Below, one piece after another: positions 12,731 through 20,353 of a stretch of 64,000 bases of DNA. Positions within the stretch are counted from its first letter, which is position 1; every line of letters starts with the position of its first letter. The translations under genes were made by a program, and so were the position numbers. The notes under the pieces are model-generated. The model worked only from the letters and a program-made list of their open reading frames with translations, did not search any database and had not been told where the DNA came from. The stretch covers positions 496,001 through 560,000 of the forward strand of contig JADJQF010000033.1 of NCBI GenBank assembly GCA_016712885.1, in the 5' to 3' direction. Source of the DNA: Candidatus Flexicrinis proximus. Lineage in GTDB: Bacteria > Chloroflexota > Anaerolineae > Aggregatilineales > Phototrophicaceae.

Positions 12731-12785
12731 TTGACACAAGGACTGTCAGTATTATACTCAATCCTGAATAGTCAATCCTGACTAG
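12731..12785 (+). promoter_or_regulatory. padR promoter with palindromic and direct-repeat operator candidates
   Basis: TTGACA (12731-12736), a 16-base spacer and TATACT (12753-12758). The -10 lies inside a perfect 11-base palindrome AGTATTATACT (12748-12758). It is followed at once by two tandem 14-base units, 12758-12771 and 12772-12785, each TCAATCCTGAnTAG with a single difference. Both elements cover the expected RNA polymerase footprint just upstream of the PadR start, so autoregulation is likely. Confidence 0.65.
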
Positions 12786-12796
12786 TTGGTGGTGTA

Positions 12797-13336
12797 ATGG
12801 AACGCGAACTGCTGCTGCTAGGACTATTACGGCGCGGGGAAATGCACGGCTACCAGTTAAACGAATACATTTCGGGAGTACTGGCCAACTGCATCGACCT
12901 CAAGAAGCCGACAGCCTACTTTCTGCTTGACAAGCTGGCGGCCCGTGGCTGGGTGTCTCTGAGCGAAGACCGTGCGGGAAATCGCCCGCCGCGCAAGGTC
13001 TACCGGATCACGGCAGCCGGTGAAACAGCATTTCAGGACCTGCTGCGCCAGAACCTCAGCGTGTACCAGACCGTATCGTTCGCCAACGACATCGGCCTGG
13101 CCTTTATGGATGCGCTGGACCCCGGCGAGGCGCGCGCGCATCTCCTTCAGCGGCGTGCCCAGCTTGCTGCCGAGATCGATCAGGCGAGGCACATTCCCCC
13201 CCATGGCGGCAGCCTGCAGCTCATGATCGAACATCGCACGGTCCATCTGGCCGCAGAGCTAGACTGGCTGGATCGCGTCATCGAAAGACTGCACGACACC
13301 CCCCTTGTACCTGTATCTGACCAAAGGACACCATGA
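12797..13336 (+). CDS. PadR family transcriptional regulator
   Basis: A 179-residue regulator with an N-terminal winged helix: residues about 4-80, with LLLGLLRRGEMHGYQL, TAYFLLDKLAARGWV and the wing RKVYRITAAG. A C-terminal helical dimerisation region follows (about 85-175). PadR proteins usually repress a neighbouring efflux or detoxification gene and release DNA on binding a small molecule. The stop codon overlaps the start of an MFS exporter (ATGA), which is the likely target together with its own promoter. Confidence 0.9.
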   Translation: MERELLLLGLLRRGEMHGYQLNEYISGVLANCIDLKKPTAYFLLDKLAARGWVSLSEDRAGNRPPRKVYRITAAGETAFQDLLRQNLSVYQTVSFANDIGLAFMDALDPGEARAHLLQRRAQLAAEIDQARHIPPHGGSLQLMIEHRTVHLAAELDWLDRVIERLHDTPLVPVSDQRTP

Positions 13337-14694
13337 CCGCCCCGACCCCCGCGCCGTCCATCCCCGACGGCGAAAAGCTCGACTTTAAACGCATATTTCC
13401 GATTTTCATTATCGTGATCGTCGACCTGCTGGCGCTCACAGTAATCATCCCGATGCTGCCGTTGTTTGCGGTGACCTTTGGGGCGGACCCGCTGGCCATC
13501 GGCTTACTCTCAACAGTGTTCCCCCTGTTTCAACTGGTGGGTGGTCCGGTACTTGGCAGCCTCAGCGACAGATACGGGCGCAAGCCGGTCCTGATTGTCA
13601 GCCAGGTCGGTACCTTCGTCGGCCTGCTGATGCTCGGCTTTGCGAACGTACTGTGGATCCTGTTTGCCTCGCGTATCCTCGACGGATTTACCGGCGGCAA
13701 CATCGTCACGGCCCAGGCGGCCATCACCGACTCGACGAACGAGCGTACCCGCGCACAGGGACTCGGTCTGATCGGCGCGGCGTTCGGGATCGGGTTTGTC
13801 CTCGGGCCGGCAATCTCGGGCGTCGCGCTGGCACTGACCGGCAATGACTTCCGAGTTCCGGCGTTCATCGCGGCGGGCTTCTCCTTGCTGTCGATCGTGC
13901 TGACCACTTTCTGGTTCAAGGAAACGCTGGCGCCGGATGCCCATCGCAGCACGGCCAGGCGCGAACCCCTCCTGCGGCGGATGGCGAAAACTGTCGTGCT
14001 GCCCGGCGTGGGAATCCTGGTCGCCCTGATGTTCATGCAGCATGTCGTATTTGGTGGACTGGAAGCCCTTCTCGCGCTGTTTAACCTCAACCGCTTAGGG
14101 ATGAGCGCGTCTAGTAACGCGGTGGTATTCGTCTTTGTCGGCGTGATCCTGGTAGCAGTACAGGGTAAATATATCGGGCCATGGAGCCGGAAATACGGAG
14201 AACGCCGGCTTATTCTGGCGGGTTTGACCCTGTTGGCGGTCGGGATCCTGCTGACTGCGCTGACTCCGCAGGTGCCGGTGCCGTGGTACAGCAGCACAGA
14301 ACTCGTCGCGGAATTGTCGGCCCAGGGTGCGGAAAGCACCGCCCTGACCGGAATAACTTCGGTCGCGCTGCCCCCGGACGGCGCCAATGGCTGGCTGGGA
14401 TTGATCTGGCTGCTGGTGGCGATGGTGCCTTGCACGATTGGCGCGGGCTTGCTGTCGCCCAGCATCAACAGTCTGATTTCCAAATCGGTGCCGGCGGCGG
14501 AAATCGGCGGAGCGCTCGGCGTGAGCGCATCCATGGTCAGCCTTGCCAACGTCATCGCGCCGGTGACGGGTGGCGCAATGTTTCAGGCGTGGGGTTCGTC
14601 AGCGCCATTCCTGGCGGGCGGAGTCGTGCTGGCTGTGCTGTTGTTCGTCAGTGTCCGTCGCCTGCCGTCGCCAAAACCTGTGCCAGCCGGCTAA
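13333..14694 (+). CDS. MFS drug-efflux-type transporter (DHA1/TetA-like)
   Basis: A 453-residue membrane protein with about 12 hydrophobic segments. The loop 2-3 signature GSLSDRYGRKP and the motif GLIGAAFGIGFVLGPAISG in helix 5 place it in the DHA1 group of proton-linked exporters near TetA. An extended soluble stretch lies around residues 310-345 between helices. It overlaps the padR stop by four bases, so the two are co-translated and probably ligand-induced together. The exported compound is unknown; a resistance phenotype is not implied. Confidence 0.88.
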   Translation: MTAPTPAPSIPDGEKLDFKRIFPIFIIVIVDLLALTVIIPMLPLFAVTFGADPLAIGLLSTVFPLFQLVGGPVLGSLSDRYGRKPVLIVSQVGTFVGLLMLGFANVLWILFASRILDGFTGGNIVTAQAAITDSTNERTRAQGLGLIGAAFGIGFVLGPAISGVALALTGNDFRVPAFIAAGFSLLSIVLTTFWFKETLAPDAHRSTARREPLLRRMAKTVVLPGVGILVALMFMQHVVFGGLEALLALFNLNRLGMSASSNAVVFVFVGVILVAVQGKYIGPWSRKYGERRLILAGLTLLAVGILLTALTPQVPVPWYSSTELVAELSAQGAESTALTGITSVALPPDGANGWLGLIWLLVAMVPCTIGAGLLSPSINSLISKSVPAAEIGGALGVSASMVSLANVIAPVTGGAMFQAWGSSAPFLAGGVVLAVLLFVSVRRLPSPKPVPAG

Positions 14695-14815
14695 CCATTC
14701 CGCGAGTCGATCCCGCCCGGGCGCAAACGTGCAGAGCGGCGGCGCAAACCCCTGAACATGTGCGTATTGGTGCTATACTCTCCGGGTGAATCGAATGTTC
14801 CCCGGAGAGTACTTT

Positions 14816-15601
14816 ATGTCCCACCCCGTTTATGAGACCATCCAGATTGAAACCCCCGCACCCGGCGTCGGACTGGTACGCTTTAATCGTCCCCAGGCGC
14901 TGAATGCCCTCAACGCCCAGATGACCGGCGAAGCGTTCACGGCGCTGGAGATTTTTGACCGTGACTCCTCGATCGGATGTATGGTGCTGACGGGCGGCGA
15001 CCGCGCTTTCGCAGCCGGCGCGGACATTAAGGAGATGTCGGGCAAGACATCTGTCGATATGTTCGCTGGGGTCGATGTAACCGATTGGTCGCGGCTGACC
15101 CGCATCGCCAAGCCGATTATCGCGGCGGTCAGCGGCTTTGCTTTCGGCGGGGGCTGCGAGATTGCCATGACCTGCGACATGATCGTCGCCAGCGAGTCGG
15201 CGCAGTTTGGACAGCCGGAAATCAACCTGGGTGTCATCCCCGGCGCAGGCGGCACACAGCGCCTGACGCGCGCGGTCGGCAAGGCATTGGCGATGGAGAT
15301 TGTCCTTACCGACCGCCGCCTGAGTGCGGAAGAGGCTTATCGCTTCGGGTTGGTCAACCGCGTCTCCCCGGTCGAACTATATCTGGCTGAAGCCATTGAA
15401 CTGGCGCAAAAAGTCGCGTCACGCTCTCAGGTAGCGATTCGCATGGCCAAGGAAGCGGTCAATAAGGCCTATGAGCTGTCCTTGAGCGAGGGATTGACCT
15501 TCGAAAAACGCAATTTTTATCTGCTGTTCGGCACCGAGGATCGCACCGAAGGGATGAACGCCTTCGTGGAGAAGCGCAAGCCCGTGTGGAAGAACAAGTG
15601 A
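14816..15601 (+). CDS. Enoyl-CoA hydratase/isomerase (crotonase family)
   Basis: A 261-residue crotonase. The oxyanion-hole segments are AGADIKEM and FGGGCEIAM. Both catalytic glutamates of true enoyl-CoA hydratases are present, E115 in GGGCEIA and E135 in GQPEINLGV, 20 residues apart as in the rat enzyme. It should add water to 2-enoyl-CoA in fatty acid or amino acid degradation. The start is ATG 14816 with GGAGAG upstream. A GTG 30 bases earlier is also in frame but would place the ribosome site inside the gene. An extended -10 (TGCTATACT, TATACT at 14774-14779) gives a promoter for this gene. No other beta-oxidation gene is adjacent. Confidence 0.93.
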   Translation: MSHPVYETIQIETPAPGVGLVRFNRPQALNALNAQMTGEAFTALEIFDRDSSIGCMVLTGGDRAFAAGADIKEMSGKTSVDMFAGVDVTDWSRLTRIAKPIIAAVSGFAFGGGCEIAMTCDMIVASESAQFGQPEINLGVIPGAGGTQRLTRAVGKALAMEIVLTDRRLSAEEAYRFGLVNRVSPVELYLAEAIELAQKVASRSQVAIRMAKEAVNKAYELSLSEGLTFEKRNFYLLFGTEDRTEGMNAFVEKRKPVWKNK

Positions 15602-15633
15602 TACGAGTAGTAAAAGACGGCACATCGTGATTG

Positions 15634-15664
15634 CTGAGAACTGACGACTGAAAGCTGAAACCTG
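15634..15664 (+). repeat. Heptanucleotide tandem repeat (CTGAnnn)
   Basis: Four consecutive 7-base units starting CTGA (15634, 15641, 15648, 15655), then CTGCTG running into the ATG of the nucleoside hydrolase. It resembles the short tandem heptamer repeats known from filamentous cyanobacteria. A second, different heptamer array is at 19146. Confidence 0.7.
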
Positions 15665-15667
15665 CTG

Positions 15668-16588
15668 ATGAGACCGTTTGTAATCGACACCGATACCGCC
15701 ACCGATGATGCTGTCGCGTTGGTGATGGCGCTCACTTCTTCCGACATCCACGTCGAGGCGATAACCGTGGTTGCCGGCAACGTTGGCCTGGAGCAGACCG
15801 TTCAGAACGCCCTGTATACAGTCGAACTGTGCGGAAAACCCGTGCCCGTCTACGCCGGGGCAGACCGGCCACTGCAGGCGAAACTCTACACGGCTGATAT
15901 TGTTCATGGCAAAGACGGTCTGGGCGACATCGGACTTCCTTTATATGGGCGCCTGCCCGCAAAAGGCCACGCCGTCGACGCGCTGCTTGCCGCTGCCAAC
16001 AAATTTCGCGGCGAACTGACGCTTGTTACCCTCGGGCCGCTCACCAATATCGCGCTGGCTATCTACCTCGATCCGTCGTTTGCCAGCAAGGTCAAACGCT
16101 GCGTGGTCATGGGCGGTGCACCCGATGGCGTCGGCAATACCACCGCAACCGCCGAGTTCAATATCTATGTCGACCCCGAGGCCGCGCGTATCGTAGTGCG
16201 CTCGGGGATGCCGGTCGAGTTGGTCGGCTGGGATATGACTCTCCAGCACGCCATGCTCACGCCAGCCGAGAATCAGGCGATCCGCGCCCACGACACGGAG
16301 CGGTCGCGCTTTGTAGCGGACATTCAGCGTCCCGTCCTGGCACTGTGGGAACGCCTTTACGGGCATCCGATGGTTTGCCTGCCCGATCCCCTGGCTATGG
16401 CAGTTGCGCTTGACCCGTCGATTGCCCGGATGCAGCGCGTCGCCCTGGATGTCGAGGTCACGGGCGAACTCACCCGTGGGATGACCATCGTTGACCGCCG
16501 GCCAGAAGTGCCTCCGGCAAATGCGTCGGTCACGACATTTGTCGACCGCGACCGCTTTATAGCCATGCTGCACGAGTCCGTGAGGTGA
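15668..16588 (+). CDS. Inosine/uridine-preferring nucleoside hydrolase
   Basis: A 306-residue cytosolic enzyme that hydrolyses the N-glycosidic bond of ribonucleosides for purine or pyrimidine salvage. The calcium site DTDTATDDA (D7, D9, D13, D14) is at the N-terminus. Further family blocks are TLGPLTNIALA and VVMGGA near the middle and the active-site region WDMTLQHAML. Length is typical of the family. The ATG directly abuts a heptamer repeat and has no clear ribosome binding site. The following gene starts four bases after the stop, so the two are probably one operon. Confidence 0.92.
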   Translation: MRPFVIDTDTATDDAVALVMALTSSDIHVEAITVVAGNVGLEQTVQNALYTVELCGKPVPVYAGADRPLQAKLYTADIVHGKDGLGDIGLPLYGRLPAKGHAVDALLAAANKFRGELTLVTLGPLTNIALAIYLDPSFASKVKRCVVMGGAPDGVGNTTATAEFNIYVDPEAARIVVRSGMPVELVGWDMTLQHAMLTPAENQAIRAHDTERSRFVADIQRPVLALWERLYGHPMVCLPDPLAMAVALDPSIARMQRVALDVEVTGELTRGMTIVDRRPEVPPANASVTTFVDRDRFIAMLHESVR

Positions 16589-16591
16589 GAC

Positions 16592-17209
16592 TTGGCTGAG
16601 TCCGCGCAAATCGTCACGTTTCTGTTCACGCAGGATTTGCGCGGTGATCTCCGATTCTTGCCGAAACTCGCACGTGTTTTGATGCAGCTCCGGCTGGTGG
16701 AACAGCGCACACTGACCCTGGACCTGGGGGGAATGTGCTCCCCTGAGGTCTGGCACTGCGCGGTCACCGACGGGCGCTCGATGCTGATCGCTCTTGACGG
16801 ATTGAACTACGCTGCCGTTAATGCGGAGGGCGTCCCCGACAGCGTCTGGCCTTCGCTAACTAAATCGCTGGTCTATATGCAGGCAGTTGACTCGATCCAT
16901 ACCGGCAAAATGGGACACGTACGCTTTGTGACTCGCCAGCCAGCCGAAGAGATCCCGCCCGAAATCCTCGCGCTGGTGATCGCGCCGCACGCGGAGGCCA
17001 GTATTGTAGGCAATACCGTCTATTTCCCTGCGGTCGAGAGTCATAAAGTGGCGCGGATGCGCGTGAAAACTGCCGCTCCGGCCGAAATCGTCAGCCTAGA
17101 AGTCTTCGAAGTGCCGCCGGATACTGCGCCCGACCCGACGATCAGCGGGATGGTCGAGTTCATCGAGAACGAGGCTCGCCAGTACGGCAAGCGCAGGGAG
17201 CAGAAGTGA
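16592..17209 (+). CDS. Hypothetical protein with faint metallophosphatase-like N-terminus
   Basis: A 205-residue protein starting at TTG 16592 with GAGGTGA just upstream. I do not recognise a family with certainty. The order of segments FLPKLARVLMQLR, TLTLDLGG and DGRSMLIALDGLNY recalls the start of 5'-nucleotidase-type metallophosphatases, but the metal-binding Asp/His residues are missing, so any such domain would be inactive. It has no signal peptide or membrane segment. It is tightly packed between a nucleoside hydrolase and an ATPase that overlaps its stop (GTGA), which suggests a shared function with the ATPase. Confidence 0.7.
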   Translation: MAESAQIVTFLFTQDLRGDLRFLPKLARVLMQLRLVEQRTLTLDLGGMCSPEVWHCAVTDGRSMLIALDGLNYAAVNAEGVPDSVWPSLTKSLVYMQAVDSIHTGKMGHVRFVTRQPAEEIPPEILALVIAPHAEASIVGNTVYFPAVESHKVARMRVKTAAPAEIVSLEVFEVPPDTAPDPTISGMVEFIENEARQYGKRREQK

Positions 17210-18015
17210 CTGTCCTGAGATCGGTGGAAGTCACGCGACTGTCGAACAGCCCGGCGCACTTCCCGTTTAGCGTGCCGTTTGCCCGCGCCGGTGCCTCGAT
17301 CGACCTGGCGCCGCTGACCTTTCTGGTCGGCGAAAACGGGTCGGGCAAATCGACCTTCCTGGAGGCGTTGGCCTGCGCGATCGGGTCGATCACCGTCGGC
17401 GCGGACTCGGTGCAGACCGACCCGACCCTGGCCGATGTACGCGCGTTCGCTGCTAAGTGCATCAAACTGACCTGGAACAAGCGCAGCAAAAAAGGATTCT
17501 TCCTGCGCGCCGAAGATTTTTTTGGCTACGCTCGTCGCATGGCCGATACCAAGGCCGAGATGGAGCAGGGTTTGCGCGACGTCGACAGCGAATATCAAAA
17601 TCGCTCGGACTACGCCCGTTCGCTGGCAAAGCTGCCGTATGCCCGTTCGCTGCACGAGATGCGCGAGGATTACGGCGAAGGTCTGGACGTCAATTCGCAC
17701 GGCGAAGGGTTTCTCAAGCTGTTCCAGGCACGCTTTACCGGCGAAGGCGTGTACCTGCTGGACGAGCCTGAGGCGCCCCTGTCACCGACGCGCCAGCTCA
17801 CACTGCTGAGCATGATGCACGCCATGCTGGAAAAAGGCGCGCAGTTTGTAATCGCGACTCACTCGCCGATCCTGCTGGCCTACCCGGGCGCCCTGATCTT
17901 GAGCTTCGACAGCGGCGCGATCCAACCCGCCGCCTATGAGACGCTTGAACACGTCGTGGTGACCCGCGCCTTTCTCGAAAACCCCAAAGCCTACCTGCGG
18001 CATCTGCTTGAATAG
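17206..18015 (+). CDS. AAA family / ABC-type ATPase (soluble)
   Basis: A 269-residue P-loop ATPase of the RecF/SMC-like type found without a transporter. Walker A is GENGSGKST at 42-50, Walker B is VYLLDEPEAPLSP at about 184-196, and a His switch lies in IATHSPILL. The wording PEAPLSP, in place of the usual PEAxLHP, is typical of these predicted ATPases. An insert of about 90 residues, partly charged, separates the two halves of the nucleotide domain. It begins at GTG 17206, overlapping the previous stop, so the pair is translationally coupled. The role is unknown; DNA- or defence-related functions occur in the family. Confidence 0.82.
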   Translation: MTVLRSVEVTRLSNSPAHFPFSVPFARAGASIDLAPLTFLVGENGSGKSTFLEALACAIGSITVGADSVQTDPTLADVRAFAAKCIKLTWNKRSKKGFFLRAEDFFGYARRMADTKAEMEQGLRDVDSEYQNRSDYARSLAKLPYARSLHEMREDYGEGLDVNSHGEGFLKLFQARFTGEGVYLLDEPEAPLSPTRQLTLLSMMHAMLEKGAQFVIATHSPILLAYPGALILSFDSGAIQPAAYETLEHVVVTRAFLENPKAYLRHLLE

Positions 18016-18033
18016 ACAAAACGGCTAGAAGTG

Positions 18034-18522
18034 ATGAGTGGATTTCGTTTTGCGCGAGAGATGGTCGAGACGTTGAGAGCGTGCGAGCTATTTGCTGCAC
18101 TGGGCCAAAGGAACAGCGATGATGTCGAATACGCTCCTCATTGGGAGAGCGCAATACAAAGTTGTTTGTCGGATGAATGGCTCAATACGGGTCTCGACGC
18201 ACGGGGCGACGTCACATCAAAATTATCTGTTTTACAGATCAGCACAGGTCAGAACTATCCCTGGAATGAGATTGTTCGTGCAATAGAGCGCGATTCTTCT
18301 GACCTCGTCTATGTCAATTCCTGGCGTTGTTGGGACTTTGGCGACGTACCCGATGAGCTGCTTCTGCGCGTCAAAGGAAGTATCGTCGTTATGTGTGTAG
18401 TTGCCGAATATCCGTCGCTTCGACCACCGTTTTTTGATACGTTACATCATTGGTACCTGAAAGGACATTTACCGTGCGGCTGGGCCGGAAAGTATCCGCA
18501 GGGTAGGCTGATCGTGTTTTAG
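18034..18522 (+). CDS. Hypothetical protein
   Basis: A soluble 162-residue protein that I do not recognise. It is rich in Trp and Cys near the C-terminal half (WRCWDFGD, HHWYLKG, CGWAG) and shows no signal peptide. Its base composition is lower in GC than the ATPase upstream, with TTT, AAT and ATT codons more common. It lies just upstream of two small paralogous genes of similar style. Size and context fit an immunity-type or stress-type accessory protein, but nothing in the sequence proves this. The start could be GTG 18031 or ATG 18034. Confidence 0.55.
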   Translation: MSGFRFAREMVETLRACELFAALGQRNSDDVEYAPHWESAIQSCLSDEWLNTGLDARGDVTSKLSVLQISTGQNYPWNEIVRAIERDSSDLVYVNSWRCWDFGDVPDELLLRVKGSIVVMCVVAEYPSLRPPFFDTLHHWYLKGHLPCGWAGKYPQGRLIVF

Positions 18523-18558
18523 TGCGTTGCATCTACGGCAATTGTTGGAGTAATCGTC

Positions 18559-18816
18559 ATGAGCGACAAATATAGTGAGCTGAAAGCGCAGGGACTCTCG
18601 CTTATAGACATCTATAAACAAATGAAGGCGGACGGCCTAAGCAATCTCGATGTCATTAAGCCGCTGCGCCAGATGTTCGGGCTGTCGTTGGTAGAGGCGA
18701 AAGGCATCATGATCGAGGCGACGACTAGCGACGATTTGAACACGTATCAGGAGAAGGTCGCAGATTGGCTCGAAGAAGCGTTTGCCAAGGAGGATGCTGA
18801 TGGACGACAAATATGA
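18559..18816 (+). CDS. Small protein with ribosomal L7/L12 C-terminal-like segment, copy 1
   Basis: An 85-residue soluble helical protein. The segment NLDVIKPLRQMFGLSLVEAK strongly recalls the C-terminal domain of ribosomal protein L7/L12 (pattern xxVIKxxRxxxGLxLxEAK), preceded by a helix KYSELKAQGLSLIDIYKQMK. It is not L12 itself, because the hinge and N-terminal dimer domain are absent. Small stand-alone proteins with this fold are known in bacteria, but their function is not. The next gene is a paralogue whose start lies inside the end of this one, with a strong AAGGAGG ribosome site. Confidence 0.7.
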   Translation: MSDKYSELKAQGLSLIDIYKQMKADGLSNLDVIKPLRQMFGLSLVEAKGIMIEATTSDDLNTYQEKVADWLEEAFAKEDADGRQI

Positions 18817-19063
18817 TGTCCTCAAGGCGCAGGGCGTTTCGGACGTGACGATCTTTCAAGAGATGATGAAAGATGGCTTAAGGCGTCATCAAGGCTTGAA
18901 GCGCATCAGTGAACTGTTTAACTTCACAGATTTTGCTCAAGCAAAAGCTGTGTTAGAGAAAGCATATGGTGACGATTTGATTACTGCACAAGGGAAACTA
19001 GCTGACGTTATAGACAAGGTGGCTAATGAACTTGTCGAGCGAGGCGAATGGCCGGCGGAGTGA
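18800..19063 (+). CDS. Small protein with L7/L12-like segment, copy 2
   Basis: An 87-residue paralogue of the preceding gene. Both begin with DKY-x-x-LKAQG, continue with a K-DGL block, then the EAK/QAK helix and a final DDL-x-x-x-Q-x-K-x-AD stretch. This copy has diverged in the VIK-GL core (GLKRISELFNFTDFAQAK). The start is ATG 18800 with AAGGAGG seven bases upstream; it overlaps copy 1 by 17 bases in another frame. The pair is a clear tandem duplication, and coupled translation suggests that the two proteins act together, perhaps as a heterodimer. Confidence 0.7.
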   Translation: MDDKYDVLKAQGVSDVTIFQEMMKDGLRRHQGLKRISELFNFTDFAQAKAVLEKAYGDDLITAQGKLADVIDKVANELVERGEWPAE

Positions 19064-19145
19064 GCGGACAGCATCCTATCCTTTGTACTTTAAAACGCAT
19101 TCGAGCCGCCCGTACAGTTCTCATCGACGTACACGGTGCATCCTC

Positions 19146-19187
19146 GCCAAAAGCCAAAAGCCAACGGCTAAAAGCCAGCTGCTATTC
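19146..19187 (+). repeat. Heptanucleotide tandem repeat (GCCAAAA type)
   Basis: Six 7-base units starting GCC or GCT at 19146, 19153, 19160, 19167, 19174 and 19181, the first two identical (GCCAAAA) and the others degenerate. The array lies between the small paralogue pair and the sigma factor gene. Confidence 0.7.
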
Positions 19188-19232
19188 ATGGTACAATCCA
19201 CGGCACTTTTACCGTCCATGGAATCGCCTTGA

Positions 19233-19895
19233 ATGTCCGAGCGCACGTCAGAGCGCAGCAATGAACAGTGGTTAATTGACTTAGCCGAGGGCGCCTCGCA
19301 GCAGGCGAATGCCCTCAACGACCTCCGTGCGCGGATTCAACGCAGTATCTACTACTACCTCAGCCAGGAGCGCAGCGACCTGCGTGACCTTGCCCCGGTC
19401 GAAATTGAGCAGATGGCTGAGGACATGGCGCAGGATGCAACCCTGCGTGTGCTGGCTAACCTGCATCATTTTCGCGGCGAAAGCCAGTTCACAACCTGGG
19501 CCAACCGTATCGCAACCCGCGTGGCCATCAGCGAACTGCGCCGCGCCCGCTATAAAGACTTCAGTCTCGACTCGATGACCTCCGAAGGCGAGCTGTTCCC
19601 TGCCGAAGCCAGCCTCATCAGCGAAGCCCCTCCCAGCCCCGAACGCGCCGCCGAACGTGCCGATACGCTCAGCCGTGTTTTAACCTCATTGAGCAGCACC
19701 TTAACCGATCGTCAGTACAAGGCGCTCGAAGCGGTAGCCTTGCGCGGCGTTCCGATGGATGTGGTGGCCGAGCAACTGGGGACAAATCGGAATGCGCTGT
19801 ATAAGCTGCTGCACGATGCGCGCCGGAAACTGAAGACCGCGCTGGAGGCCGACGGTCTCAGCGTCGAATACGTCCTGAACCTCTTTCAGCGCTGA
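19233..19895 (+). CDS. ECF-type RNA polymerase sigma factor
   Basis: A 220-residue sigma-70 family protein of the extracytoplasmic-function class. Region 2 spans about 50-110, with MAQDATLRVLANLHHFRGES and the -10 recognition helix FTTWANRIATRVAISELRRA. Region 4 spans about 150-205, with LTDRQYKALEAVALRGVPMD and a helix-turn-helix VAEQLGTNRNALYKLLHDAR. Regions 1 and 3 are missing, as expected. It starts at ATG 19233. A putative zinc-binding anti-sigma protein and thioredoxin reductase follow on the same strand, so a redox-controlled regulon in the manner of Streptomyces SigR is plausible. Confidence 0.88.
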   Translation: MSERTSERSNEQWLIDLAEGASQQANALNDLRARIQRSIYYYLSQERSDLRDLAPVEIEQMAEDMAQDATLRVLANLHHFRGESQFTTWANRIATRVAISELRRARYKDFSLDSMTSEGELFPAEASLISEAPPSPERAAERADTLSRVLTSLSSTLTDRQYKALEAVALRGVPMDVVAEQLGTNRNALYKLLHDARRKLKTALEADGLSVEYVLNLFQR

Positions 19896-20059
19896 TGAAT
19901 TTGCAGTCTGCGCTGTTCTTGTTGCCACATCAGCGCCAAAATCCTTGTATAGTGTGTACTTGTGCTTCACGCCGGCTGTTTGGATATCCCGACGGGAAAT
20001 TGGTAAGACCGATGTCTGCCTGCCCGTCTGAACTTCGAGAAGATTAGGATACACCTGCG

Positions 20060-20329
20060 ATGACCTCGTCGAAGAAAGACCACAAAACCCAACTGCTGGA
20101 CTTCATCATGACCCAGCCCTTGGACGACGACTGCGTTTCGATGGACTGTACGGACGACTGCGAGCAAATCTCGCGCTTGGCTGAACGGGTAGCCTCGGGA
20201 GAGCGGTTGGAAGACATCGCCCCCGACTTCCAGCAGTTCGTCGGACACTGGTCGGACTGCCGCGAGGAATTCGAAGCATTGGTGGCCATTCTAAAAGCAG
20301 AACGCGCCCAAATTGACGGGCACGAGTAG
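20060..20329 (+). CDS. Putative zinc-finger anti-sigma factor (zf-HC2-like)
   Basis: An 89-residue soluble protein with a cluster C25-x4-C30-x3-C34, followed 28 residues later by H63-x3-C67. The spacing between C34 and the HxxxC pair resembles zinc-binding anti-sigma factors such as RsrA, except that the second Cys of the HxxxCxxC motif is replaced. It lies 164 bases after the ECF sigma gene and 24 bases before trxB. The inference is that it holds the sigma factor and releases it on thiol oxidation. The missing Cys leaves room for another role. Confidence 0.6.
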   Translation: MTSSKKDHKTQLLDFIMTQPLDDDCVSMDCTDDCEQISRLAERVASGERLEDIAPDFQQFVGHWSDCREEFEALVAILKAERAQIDGHE

Positions 20330-20353
20330 AGTCGCACGGGAGCAGGACATTCC

